A model generated the notes under the pieces. That model had not been told where the DNA came from, did no database searches, and was given only the letters and a program-made list of their open reading frames with translations. Both the position numbers and the translations under genes were made by a program. Source: an uncultured Muribaculaceae bacterium (lineage in GTDB: Bacteria > Bacteroidota > Bacteroidia > Bacteroidales > Muribaculaceae). Taken from it: a stretch of 64,000 nucleotides of DNA. This document shows positions 1 to 8,861 of the stretch, piece by piece. The stretch is taken from positions 1 to 64,000 of the forward strand of contig CAJURN010000016.1 of the NCBI GenBank assembly GCA_910589055.1, in the 5' to 3' direction. Positions within the stretch are counted from its first letter, which is position 1. Each line of letters starts with the position of its first letter.

Positions 1-4
1 TTCG

Positions 5-78
5 TGACTCCTACAGGATTCAAACCTGTAACCTTCTGATCCGTAGTCAGATGCTCTATTCAGTTGAGCTAAGGAGCC
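5..78 (-). tRNA. tRNA-Arg (anticodon ACG)
   Basis: Read on the minus strand this 74-nt segment folds as a cloverleaf. The acceptor stem pairs GGCTCCT with AGGAGTC and is followed by discriminator A. The anticodon stem pairs TCTGA with TCAGA around the loop CTACGGA, giving anticodon ACG, which decodes CGN arginine codons after wobble deamination. The T-arm contains the usual GGTTTGAATCC-like loop. No CCA is encoded. Confidence 0.95.
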
Positions 79-138
79 TTGTTGTTTCCTTATTGCGAGT
101 GCAAAGTTACAACACTTTTTTGAACGGACAAAATATTT

Positions 139-1185
139 TCACATATTTTTTGAAAAAAGTTTTTCCCGAACGGTTCTTTCAAGCCGAAAAACGGCCTCAG
201 AAGGGCTTACGGGAGGCTGCTCACCGGGGAGCATCGTAGATACAAGCTCCTGATAACCGGGGTTTTCCACTACCCTGCCGCCGATTGAAAGCACCGGGAT
301 AGCATGAGCACGTCCAAAACGGTTGACCGCGTCCACAACTTTGCCTCCGGACGTCTGACGGTCGACAGAACCCTCTCCGGTAATAATCAACTCCACTTTG
401 GAAAGGTCAATATCAAGATGCGAAAGCACATAATCGGCGCCCGAAATGCACGGCGCACCCAATACGTAAGCAATTGCAAAACCAAGTCCGCCCCTTGCGC
501 CATCGAAATCGGATGAAACTCCGGGAAAGATATCTTGCAGCTTTGCCAAGGCACCGCGGATAATCCCGGTCTCGCCCGGGCCCGCGCCTTTCTGCCGCAC
601 GAAATCCATCGCCGACAACCCCGGTCCCGAGAGCGAAGCCCGAACATCCGAAAGTCCGCAAATGCTCTTGCGCCATTCACCAATTCCGGGAAAAGACATT
701 GACGCCATCCGCTCCATTATAATACGTGGAGTCATCGGCTCGGAGACAGTACATCCCTCAGCATCGCGGAATTCAGCACCGAGTCCCTGCAGGAAGCCCA
801 TTCCGCCATCGGCAGTGGCTGTGCCGCCAATACCTATTAGAATATTTTTGAACCGACCGGACTCCAGCGCGGAACGCACCGTCCGCCCAAGACTAAAACT
901 CGAACGGTCGAGAATATTCTGCGTAGCGAAATCGAAACATGCGCGCCCGACAAAAGTACTGCTCTCAACCACTGCAACATCGCCGCCCGGTAGCACCGAA
1001 ACTCCGGCCAATGCCGAATCCGGCTCCGCGCCAAGGGCGGCAGCCGTACCCTCGCCACCGTCAGCCATAGCCACCACGGATATTTCCCCGCTGTAACCTC
1101 CGCCACGCAGTGCACGACGGATGGCCTCACCGGCCTCCGAAGCCGACAAAGTTCCCTTGAATTTATCGCATGCAATCAGAATCAT
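139..1185 (-). CDS. Glycerate 2-kinase family protein (GlxK/GarK type)
   Basis: This 348-residue cytoplasmic protein is predicted to phosphorylate glycerate with ATP, feeding glycerate from sugar-acid or serine breakdown into glycolysis. The N-terminus CDKFKGTLSASEAG matches the family's PDSFKGTLSA start. A Gly-rich motif GIGGTATADGGMG lies near residue 118, and ITGEGSVDRQT near residue 266 matches the family TGEG-x-D-x-QT signature. Its length is slightly below the usual 370-380 residues but both ends look complete. It is divergent from the Crp/Fnr-type gene across a 97-bp gap, so that regulator could control it; this is only suggested by position. The glycerate 2- versus 3-product specificity cannot be read from the sequence. 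Confidence 0.9.
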   Translation of the reverse strand: MILIACDKFKGTLSASEAGEAIRRALRGGGYSGEISVVAMADGGEGTAAALGAEPDSALAGVSVLPGGDVAVVESSTFVGRACFDFATQNILDRSSFSLGRTVRSALESGRFKNILIGIGGTATADGGMGFLQGLGAEFRDAEGCTVSEPMTPRIIMERMASMSFPGIGEWRKSICGLSDVRASLSGPGLSAMDFVRQKGAGPGETGIIRGALAKLQDIFPGVSSDFDGARGGLGFAIAYVLGAPCISGADYVLSHLDIDLSKVELIITGEGSVDRQTSGGKVVDAVNRFGRAHAIPVLSIGGRVVENPGYQELVSTMLPGEQPPVSPSEAVFRLERTVREKLFSKNM

Positions 1186-1232
1186 CGTGTTATTTTTTTC
1201 AGCAAAAATAGCAAAAAGTCCCCGCTTTTGTG

Positions 1233-1240
1233 TAATTTTG
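1233..1240 (+). promoter_or_regulatory. Candidate -7 element (TAATTTTG) upstream of the Crp/Fnr gene
   Basis: The sequence matches the Bacteroidetes TAnnTTTG -7 element and lies 42 nt before the chosen ATG. No good TTTG -33 element is seen about 20 nt upstream, so support is partial. Confidence 0.4.
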
Positions 1241-1282
1241 ACAAATACTAATAATCATATCCCATCCAATCAGCGCATCAGA

Positions 1283-1855
1283 ATGGCCGACCTCAAGACC
1301 TACGACATCTTCAACATGGCTCCGATAGTGAATTATATCCGGAATCATGGGGAGGCGCGCAGTTACAGGCGGCATGAACACTTTGCACTCTACAATTCAA
1401 TTACAACCGAACTGGCACTTGTGACGTCCGGAGCCTTCGCCTTCTCTCTACCCGACCACAAAGGCGACCGGCAGATTCTATCCTTTGCCTTTGCCGGAGA
1501 AGTGATAGGGGCATACATTACAGCAGCCGGAAATACACGGCGTTCGGCCTACGACATCACGGCTCAGTGCGATTCAGAAGTAATCGCAGTGCCGAAAGAA
1601 GACCTCATAAGACATCTCGACAATGAATTTCCGGGTTACAGGATGGACTTCACATTGGCTGTGGCGTCAGGATTCATGCTCCGGGCAAATTCCATCCGAT
1701 GCGATTCTCCTGAAATGCGGTATCTTGAACTTCTGAAAAGAATTCCCGGATTACATAAGCATCTAAGCATGACCGCCATCGCATCCTACCTTGGAATAAC
1801 GCGCGAGACATTTGCCCGCATGCGGAAAAAGATGAGAGAAGAGTTGAAAGTGTGA
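1283..1855 (+). CDS. Crp/Fnr family transcriptional regulator
   Basis: This 190-residue protein has an N-terminal cyclic-nucleotide-binding-like beta-roll (about residues 15-115) and a C-terminal helix-turn-helix whose recognition region reads TAIASYLGITRETFARMRKKM. The reading frame is open further upstream, but the start at 1283 gives the normal family N-terminus, and the upstream extension would run into the divergent glycerate kinase gene. No Cys cluster for an Fnr-type iron-sulfur centre is present, so it is probably not an oxygen sensor of that type. The ligand is unknown. It is likely autonomous, with the next gene 91 bp downstream. Confidence 0.88.
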   Translation: MADLKTYDIFNMAPIVNYIRNHGEARSYRRHEHFALYNSITTELALVTSGAFAFSLPDHKGDRQILSFAFAGEVIGAYITAAGNTRRSAYDITAQCDSEVIAVPKEDLIRHLDNEFPGYRMDFTLAVASGFMLRANSIRCDSPEMRYLELLKRIPGLHKHLSMTAIASYLGITRETFARMRKKMREELKV

Positions 1856-1946
1856 TTTTAATCACACTTTTTTTATTTTTATCCCTTTACTTTTGCATGG
1901 AAACCTGTTACACAATCACCGCGAAACAAATAATTATTATAGTAGG

Positions 1947-3758
1947 ATGCACCATAAAGTCTTGTCAGTCGTACTGGCGCTTGCCTTGGCCCGGTCAGTT
2001 GCTATCGCCTCCATTCCCGATGATAATGTCGTGATTGATTATGCCACGGATGAATACACCTTTCAACGTGGCGACAAGGGTATAGCGATTAAGAACATTC
2101 AATCCACGGAATACCGTGCCACGCGCCGTGCCGAGAATATCCAACCGCACGTGTTCCATAACAACAGGATTATTCTCAACAAAGCCTCGGGAGGCAAGGC
2201 GCAATACCGCAACATCAATTCCCCGACCGTCTTCCACGACGACAGCAAAGTGTGCTTCTTCAACATCTTCCTCGACCGCAAGGACAAGAAGGCAAAGACA
2301 AGATTCGAGCGCACATTTATCGACGGTGCACATTTCACCGGAGTTTTCCTTGAGGAAGAATATCCGGTGACCGAGAAACAGGTGATATTCCAGATTCCCG
2401 ATTGGCTTCCCGATATAAAGTTGGTCGACCGCAATTTTCCAGACTCAGGTATTGAACGCCTTGAAAACACATTTCCCGACGGTTCAAGAGTAATTACATA
2501 TACAATAAGGTCGATGCCAGGCCTTCCGAAGGACAAAAAAACTCCGTCGGCTCTCATCAGCCGCCCCCATATCATGGTGAAAGGATATTTTCCGGACTGC
2601 GACTCGCTCTACCGCTACCATCAGCCCTTGCTCGACGTCGATACAGTGATTCCCGAGAGCAATGCCATCATTGCCGAGGCCACAAACGGTGCCACAGGAC
2701 GCGACGCAATAATAAGTGCAATTTACCGATATGTGCAGCACAACATACGCTATGTGGCCTTCGAGGAAGGTGAAGCGGCCTATCGTCCCGATTCTCCGGC
2801 GGAAGTACTGCGTAAGCGTTACGGCGACTGCAAAGGCATGTCGCTGCTGCTTGCAACCCTCCTGCAACGATGCGGGATAGAAGCATATATCGCCTGCGTG
2901 GGTACAGACGAGATTCCTTTCCGAATTGCCGAAGTTCCTTCTCTCTCAGCGGCAAACCATATGATATGTATAGTGCCCGAACAGGAGGATTCATATCTTT
3001 TCCTTGATCCTACCCATCATCAGATTTCATCGCGCCATATCCCCCAATGGATATGCGGAAAGGATGCAATGATGTTCACGCCCGACGGCTACCGAATGAT
3101 TGACATTCCCGCCACGTCGCCTCTTGCATCTGAAAACCGGATTGAATACCACTACCGCCTTACCGGAGAAAGACTGACCGGAAAGGTGAGTCTCACAGCC
3201 ACGGAAGACATGGCGGAGCATTTCGTAATCAGCTATTCCGAAGTTCCCGGACAGCATCTGAACGAGCTTTTAACCAAAGCCTTGATTCCCGGGCAACGCG
3301 CGCAAATCCACCCCGACAGCATCGAATACATATCCGACATCCCCGGACGCGTAACGGTTTCAGCGCCGGTAATAAATACGGAAGCCCTTATCGTAGCCGA
3401 CAATTTAGCATATCTTGACCTCAATACATCCGGCGATCCGTTTTCCGAACGCATTGACACCGACTCCCGCAAAAGCGATTACCTCTTTTCAGGAACAGGC
3501 ATTGTGACACGCCGTGCAACAGTGGCGCTCCCCACCGGGTGCAAGGTCTCACTACCCTCCGATTATCACGCCGCTACGCCTCAGGCCGAGTTTTCCTGCA
3601 CTTTCCGGCAGGAAGGAAACACGGTAAGCATGACAAAGACCCTTAATCTGCAAAAGCGCCTTCTGCCACTGAAAGAAATCCCGGATTGGAACAAAGCTCT
3701 CGCAGAATGGAAAGACGCCTGCAACCAACAGATTGAAATAGAAACCATTGTACCATGA
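1947..3758 (+). CDS. Secreted DUF3857/transglutaminase-like protein
   Basis: The 603-residue product starts with a signal peptide (HHKVLSVVLALALARSVAIAS), which is why the ATG at 1947 is preferred over one at 1893. The first half resembles the DUF3857 beta-sandwich region. Around residues 270-380 lies a transglutaminase-like cysteine-protease fold, with KRYGDCKGMSLLLATLL carrying the catalytic-type Cys, a downstream NHMICIV His and a FLDPTHH Asp, so the Cys-His-Asp triad appears intact. Proteins of this kind are exported to the periplasm or cell surface in Bacteroidetes; their substrates are unknown. The stop overlaps the start of the next gene in ATGA, so the two are translationally coupled. 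Confidence 0.85.
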   Translation: MHHKVLSVVLALALARSVAIASIPDDNVVIDYATDEYTFQRGDKGIAIKNIQSTEYRATRRAENIQPHVFHNNRIILNKASGGKAQYRNINSPTVFHDDSKVCFFNIFLDRKDKKAKTRFERTFIDGAHFTGVFLEEEYPVTEKQVIFQIPDWLPDIKLVDRNFPDSGIERLENTFPDGSRVITYTIRSMPGLPKDKKTPSALISRPHIMVKGYFPDCDSLYRYHQPLLDVDTVIPESNAIIAEATNGATGRDAIISAIYRYVQHNIRYVAFEEGEAAYRPDSPAEVLRKRYGDCKGMSLLLATLLQRCGIEAYIACVGTDEIPFRIAEVPSLSAANHMICIVPEQEDSYLFLDPTHHQISSRHIPQWICGKDAMMFTPDGYRMIDIPATSPLASENRIEYHYRLTGERLTGKVSLTATEDMAEHFVISYSEVPGQHLNELLTKALIPGQRAQIHPDSIEYISDIPGRVTVSAPVINTEALIVADNLAYLDLNTSGDPFSERIDTDSRKSDYLFSGTGIVTRRATVALPTGCKVSLPSDYHAATPQAEFSCTFRQEGNTVSMTKTLNLQKRLLPLKEIPDWNKALAEWKDACNQQIEIETIVP

Positions 3759-5953
3759 AGAAATTAATACTGACAACAATCGCGCTGGCCGGATGCGCAC
3801 TCTTAGCCTTCGCCGACAAGAAAGACGAGTACATCCGCTTCACCGACACAATACGTGCCGAGGTGTACGCTCTTGACTTACCGCAATTTAAAGTCAAGGA
3901 AATTCCGGACAAGTACAAAAACGAATCCTCCGTGATAAAAGCCGTCTACGAAGAAGTGGGCGCTAAAAAGAAAACCGGATTCGGCCACATCCCCGGAACC
4001 CTACGCTTCTCTCAAAAAGCCCAGATCCGCGGCTCTCACCTGACACGTCTGCTTGTGCACATCAACGACAAAGTGGCTCTCGACACTTATTCCGAGCTGG
4101 ATTTCAATACCGCCCACCGCACAAAATATTGGGACGGCTACGAGAAATACCGTCATGCCGTGGGAGTACGCATTATCAAGCCCGACGGCACAATCAAAGA
4201 CATCGACACGTCAGAGTTTGTAGAAGTGGAGGAAGGAAAGAAAGGCGAGAAGCAAAGCCGCAAACTCGCCGTGCCGGGGCTTGAAGTAGGCGACGACATC
4301 GACTTATTCTATTACACCGAATCAAAACTCCAGAACGTACATCCCGACCCGGTGACATTCGACATGCGCTACGACGCGCCGATAATGAGCTATCAGATTC
4401 ACTGCGTTGTAGACGACAACCTTACCACTCAATACCGCACACTCAACGGTGCTCCCGATTTCACCATAAGCCGCGACGAGGACAAGAATTATGTGCTTGA
4501 CCTCGAAATGACCGACATTGAGAAGGAGCCGCGCCTGTGGTACAACTCAGCCATGCAGTCGCCTACAATCAAAATGTATATTTTCAACCGGCGCAACAGC
4601 GATGAATACACCCCGCAGAGCGCACGTAAGGATGGGCTTATGGCAAATCCGGACATTCTATATATACTTGAGGACCGATGGGTCGCGTGGGACTGGTGGA
4701 TTCAGACAAAATCAGTGGGGACAATGGCTCAGGCCTACATCCGCGACGGCAAAAAAATAGGAAAGACTCTGAAAGACCTGGTGAAGAAAGGCGAGATTAG
4801 CAATCAACAGGCCGCTGACTACATCTACAATACGCTGTGTTACATCTACTTCGCCAAAGGAGCGTCATTCGACGAAACCAAGTTTATCCGGCAATTGAAA
4901 GCCGATCTGGAATCAGACAAAATTCCTTCTACAATAGGAATAAGCACCGTAAGCAGTCTTGAGCCGCTCGACCAACTTGCCAACCTCAAAAACAGCATCG
5001 CATTTTTCAAAGTCGGGGATGATAATCCGCGCTACTATTTTCCTCCCGTCCGCGGCATCCTGGCTCCATCCGAAATTCCGGCAAACCTTCAAGGACGGCA
5101 AGCCCTGATGTGGCGCAAGCCCAAGGAGCGCCGAAAAAATTCCACAACAGACGAAGATTTCTTCATCCTCCCGGAAGGCACCCCGGAAGACAACAGAAAC
5201 GTCACAACGATAGATGCGGCAATTGACGGTACGGAACTGAAAATCACACGCACAGAGTCTTACCTCGGAGCCACGAAAACAAGCGGGCTTCAGGTACTCA
5301 GCGAAGAAGACATCAACGAGGGATACCTGAAGTACCTGAACCGCTACGGCCTGGATGTAATCATTAAGGAAAACAAGAAAGAGATTGCCGACCGGGCCGA
5401 ACGCTATGCCGACGGAAGGAAACAGCAGAAAGAGGATTTCAAGAAAGAAATCCGCAGCTATCACGACACCGATGCGGTGGAATTCACGGACGGCAAAGTT
5501 AGTAACCTCGGAGTAGACCCGGACAATCCGGAACTGATATATACAGTATCTTACACGATGGCCGACCTTTTGAAACGTGCCGGGAAAAACCTCATTCTCT
5601 CCACCGGAAAACTGCTCAGCAGCCAGATTGAAACACTACCATCCGACCGCGAAAGAGCCGATGACGTATATCTTACAGCTCCGAGGGAGTATGTGACACG
5701 CATCAACATTAATATACCCTCAGGTTATCAAGTAAACCAACGCTCTCTCGAAGCGCTCAACACCTCGGTGAGCAATAACACGGGATGTTTCACCGTCAAG
5801 GCTATATCTCCCTCCGGCGACACGGTGACAATCGAAATCACGAAACGTTATGCCAAGTCGGGCCTTCCATCCGGACAATGGCCCGACCTGCTCAAGATTC
5901 TTGACGGAGCCAACGATTGGCAAAGCTCGACATTGCTTCTGAACAAGATTTAA
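3755..5953 (+). CDS. Secreted DUF3857-domain protein, partner of the upstream gene
   Basis: The 732-residue product has an N-terminal signal peptide (KKLILTTIALAGCALLAFA) followed by a DUF3857-like region (about residues 60-270). In the position where relatives carry a transglutaminase domain, I do not find the GDCKG cysteine motif of the upstream neighbour, so the enzyme site appears absent or degenerate. The remainder is predicted beta-rich. The ATGA overlap with the previous gene indicates one operon and probably a shared complex or pathway at the cell envelope. A strong hairpin follows the stop codon. Function is unknown beyond the family assignment. Confidence 0.8.
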   Translation: MKKLILTTIALAGCALLAFADKKDEYIRFTDTIRAEVYALDLPQFKVKEIPDKYKNESSVIKAVYEEVGAKKKTGFGHIPGTLRFSQKAQIRGSHLTRLLVHINDKVALDTYSELDFNTAHRTKYWDGYEKYRHAVGVRIIKPDGTIKDIDTSEFVEVEEGKKGEKQSRKLAVPGLEVGDDIDLFYYTESKLQNVHPDPVTFDMRYDAPIMSYQIHCVVDDNLTTQYRTLNGAPDFTISRDEDKNYVLDLEMTDIEKEPRLWYNSAMQSPTIKMYIFNRRNSDEYTPQSARKDGLMANPDILYILEDRWVAWDWWIQTKSVGTMAQAYIRDGKKIGKTLKDLVKKGEISNQQAADYIYNTLCYIYFAKGASFDETKFIRQLKADLESDKIPSTIGISTVSSLEPLDQLANLKNSIAFFKVGDDNPRYYFPPVRGILAPSEIPANLQGRQALMWRKPKERRKNSTTDEDFFILPEGTPEDNRNVTTIDAAIDGTELKITRTESYLGATKTSGLQVLSEEDINEGYLKYLNRYGLDVIIKENKKEIADRAERYADGRKQQKEDFKKEIRSYHDTDAVEFTDGKVSNLGVDPDNPELIYTVSYTMADLLKRAGKNLILSTGKLLSSQIETLPSDRERADDVYLTAPREYVTRININIPSGYQVNQRSLEALNTSVSNNTGCFTVKAISPSGDTVTIEITKRYAKSGLPSGQWPDLLKILDGANDWQSSTLLLNKI

Positions 5954-5959
5954 GCCTTT

Positions 5960-5997
5960 CTTCACGCACCTCCGCAACCTTATGGAGGTGCGTGAAG
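5960..5997 (+). terminator. 14-bp stem hairpin after the DUF3857 pair
   Basis: CTTCACGCACCTCC pairs perfectly with GGAGGTGCGTGAAG across a 10-nt loop, 7 nt after the stop codon. No T-run follows, so it may end transcription weakly or protect the 3' end. Confidence 0.6.
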
Positions 5998-6089
5998 TAT
6001 CTGAAGTTACAGAGCTGACAAAAATTCATAAAAAACCGGCCTTCTGTCAAAGTTTTTCGCTATATTCGCGTTAAGTTATAAAACGACAG

Positions 6090-7229
6090 ATGAAACGCCT
6101 TCTTATCTTTTTTACGGCAGGACTTTTCATGGCAAGCGCCATATTATCCTGTACCGACCGTAGTACCGCAGGTTCCTCCGGCGATATGTCGGTGAGTGCC
6201 CACTTGTCTCCTGCCGAATTTGAGAAAGTTTTACTTGAATATGGAGAAGGTGCAGGAGGATACCTGCTCGATTTTCTGCAGAACAATCCCGAATCGCTCT
6301 CCTACCCTTTCAAGCTGCTTCAGGATTCGTCGGAGATTTCAATATACACGAGCCCTGACGGACGTCTCCGCTTTTACAGCTACGACACCCATCTCGGGGG
6401 CACGTGCATCGACTGGGTCACGCTCATCCAATACTCAAACGGCACCGACACCATCGCAGGCGAATTCCGCCCGTACAGCGACTCCGAAATCGTCTTCGAC
6501 ACCAACACAATGGAAGCCGAAGAAGAGTATTTCGGCCCCTGCATAATCAACGGTCTGTTGCAATTCGACTGCAACAACGGCGAAAAACTATACGTGGCCG
6601 AGTGCTATATGCGCGAGTGGAGCTCGGTGGGTGCGACCGACCTCGTGGCCCTGAAATTTAATGACGGTAAACTTGAGAAGACCGAAGGATTCAAGACCCC
6701 CACCCGCAAATACAGCGACGTAGGCTATGAGCACGAGATTCCCGGTTGGTACTTTCGCACGCTCGGCGAGGGCTGGAGCTGGCTTAACTCACTCGATTCT
6801 GAAACAAATACCTTATATATTCCGTTGGTCGACGGAATGGACATCACCGACCAGTATCTCCTTTATCAATTCAACGGTTCTTGCCTTGAGTACAAAGGTA
6901 CGGGAGGCGGTTTCTGGCTTCATCCGACAATAAGGAAATTCAAACGCCTTCTGCAGCTTTACGACTCCGACGCCCTGCGCATCCGTCTTGACGAGCTCTC
7001 CGACGGAAAAATCAGATACTGCGCATGGAACGCCGGACAGAAGATGAGTGATAAACCTCAGATTACTGTCGTTGGCGGCGAGCGCGATATCCGTCCCGGC
7101 TGCATACGCTTCCGGAACAAAGGATTCGAATACTTCACCCCCGACCCCGAAAGCGAAAAGCCCTCGCAGGTGCTTACCGTCGAAAAGCGCGGCAAAGTAC
7201 TTGCCACACACGAATTAAGAGACCATTAG
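6090..7229 (+). CDS. Lipoprotein of unknown function
   Basis: The 379-residue product begins KRLLIFFTAGLFMASAILSC, a signal peptide ending in an AILSC lipobox, so it should be a lipoprotein anchored through that Cys. After a short Ser-rich linker, residues 35-150 are acidic and mixed alpha/beta, and the rest is rich in Tyr, Trp and Gly as in secreted beta-rich proteins (GGTCIDWVTLIQYSNG, GEGWSWLNSLDSETN). I do not recognise a family. It stands alone between the hairpin at 5960 and the 5'-nucleotidase gene 31 bp downstream, with which it may be co-transcribed. Confidence 0.8.
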   Translation: MKRLLIFFTAGLFMASAILSCTDRSTAGSSGDMSVSAHLSPAEFEKVLLEYGEGAGGYLLDFLQNNPESLSYPFKLLQDSSEISIYTSPDGRLRFYSYDTHLGGTCIDWVTLIQYSNGTDTIAGEFRPYSDSEIVFDTNTMEAEEEYFGPCIINGLLQFDCNNGEKLYVAECYMREWSSVGATDLVALKFNDGKLEKTEGFKTPTRKYSDVGYEHEIPGWYFRTLGEGWSWLNSLDSETNTLYIPLVDGMDITDQYLLYQFNGSCLEYKGTGGGFWLHPTIRKFKRLLQLYDSDALRIRLDELSDGKIRYCAWNAGQKMSDKPQITVVGGERDIRPGCIRFRNKGFEYFTPDPESEKPSQVLTVEKRGKVLATHELRDH

Positions 7230-7260
7230 AAAAACCACTCCGAATATAACAACTTTGAAC

Positions 7261-8826
7261 ATGGAACACATTTCAAACAAAAGAATAAAAAAAGCCTGCA
7301 AGCGCCTTGCACTCGCCATTGCCGCCGCAGGATTCATATTGCCCGGAGCCTACGCAGGCAACAAGCTGGTAATTCTCCACACCAACGACACCCATTCTCA
7401 AATCGACCCTCTGACAAAGAACAACCTCGGAGGAGTGCTCCGCCGCAAGGCAGCCATCGACAGCGTCCGCGCCGCCGAAAAGAACGTGCTTCTTGTGGAT
7501 GCGGGTGATGTTGTGCAGGGTTCGCTCTTCTTCTATCTCTACGGCGGTGAGGTCGAGCAGAAAATAATGAACGAAATGGGCGTTGACATAGGAATCCTCG
7601 GCAACCATGAATTCGACAACGGCATTGATTCCCTGGCATCTGTACTGAAGCTGGGCAAATATCAGAAACTCGCCACCAACTACTTCCTCGAAAATTCGGC
7701 ACTGAAAGGCATGTTCGAGCCTTACACCGTAAAGACTTACGATGGGAAACGAATAGGTTTCATAGCGCTCAACCTCGACCCGGACGGCATGATTTCCGAC
7801 GGCAATGCCGAAGGTGTCGTGTATTCCGACGTGATTCCCACGGCCAATCTTGCCGCGAAATATCTCAAGGATGTCGAGAAAGCCGATGCGGTGATTGCTA
7901 TAACACATATCGGCTATAACCCCGAGAATCCTCCGGGCGACAGCCTGCTTGCCGTAAGCTCCCGCGACATCGACATAATTATCGGCGGCCATTCCCACAC
8001 CGTAATCGACCCGTCGACCGAGCAAGGTCGCCGACAGAGCCGGCTGAAGAATCTTGACGGCGAGGAAGTCCTTGTGGTGCAGACCGGCAAGTCCGGGCCA
8101 TATCTCGGCAAAATCGAGATTGACCTCGACAGCATCGGCAAAGGCGGTCGTCCCGGCTACGAACTCATCACAATGGATTCTCGCTTCGACGCAAATCCTG
8201 ACCCCGCGCTCAGCGAAATGATTGAGAGCTACCGTGCCGGAGTTGACTCGATGATGAGTATTCCCGTGGGATTCACCAAGGAAGCGCTTCCGATGTCAAG
8301 CGTCAAGGAACTGAACTACATAGCCGACTTCGTATATGACCGCGGCAGCGAACTTGCCGGAAACGTTGATTTTGCAATAATCAACAAGGGCGGAATCCGT
8401 ACCGACCTCCACAAGGGCACATTATCCAAGGGCGACATCCTGAACCTGATGCCGTTCCAGAACCGCGTGCTTGTTATGGAAATCAAAGGCAAAGACCTTC
8501 TTCCGGCCTTCGATGCCATGTCGCGCACCATGGGCAACGGCGTTAGCGCTCAGGTCTATGCCGAATACGACCCCGTGAATTACAAGGCTACCAAAGTTCA
8601 GGTCAATAAACGCGCCATCGACCCGGAAAAGACATATCGCGTGGCTACCATCGACTACCTCGCCAACGGCGGCGACTACATGAAATCGCTCCGCAACGGC
8701 AAAGTCATAGCACAAAGCCCCTTATGGCTTTACGACGACCTTATCAATTATATCACCACCGGTAAAGGCCACGGCAAGCCATTCGGCAACGGTCCGGCCA
8801 AAGACCGCATGGTACCTGTTAAATAA
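7261..8826 (+). CDS. 5'-nucleotidase / metallophosphoesterase, secreted
   Basis: The 521-residue enzyme has a signal-type N-terminus (basic start, then LALAIAAAGFILPGAYAG) and the two domains of the UshA/NucA family. The N-terminal calcineurin-like metallophosphoesterase shows HTNDTHS (near residue 40), DAGD, GNHEFDNG and GGHSH metal-binding motifs. The C-terminal substrate-specificity domain carries NKGGIRTDL and a YRVATIDYLANGGD motif. It should hydrolyse extracellular or periplasmic nucleotides or related phosphate esters to nucleosides and phosphate. A TTG two codons upstream is also in frame, but ATG at 7261 is the more likely start. The next gene follows after 35 bp. Confidence 0.92.
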   Translation: MEHISNKRIKKACKRLALAIAAAGFILPGAYAGNKLVILHTNDTHSQIDPLTKNNLGGVLRRKAAIDSVRAAEKNVLLVDAGDVVQGSLFFYLYGGEVEQKIMNEMGVDIGILGNHEFDNGIDSLASVLKLGKYQKLATNYFLENSALKGMFEPYTVKTYDGKRIGFIALNLDPDGMISDGNAEGVVYSDVIPTANLAAKYLKDVEKADAVIAITHIGYNPENPPGDSLLAVSSRDIDIIIGGHSHTVIDPSTEQGRRQSRLKNLDGEEVLVVQTGKSGPYLGKIEIDLDSIGKGGRPGYELITMDSRFDANPDPALSEMIESYRAGVDSMMSIPVGFTKEALPMSSVKELNYIADFVYDRGSELAGNVDFAIINKGGIRTDLHKGTLSKGDILNLMPFQNRVLVMEIKGKDLLPAFDAMSRTMGNGVSAQVYAEYDPVNYKATKVQVNKRAIDPEKTYRVATIDYLANGGDYMKSLRNGKVIAQSPLWLYDDLINYITTGKGHGKPFGNGPAKDRMVPVK

Positions 8827-8861
8827 ACCATTAACTACTATACCATCCATACAACTGAATA

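Noticed and set aside
5960..5997. Hairpin considered as an insertion-sequence end
   Set aside because: It is a single perfect inverted repeat after a stop codon with no transposase nearby, so a transcript end is the simpler reading.
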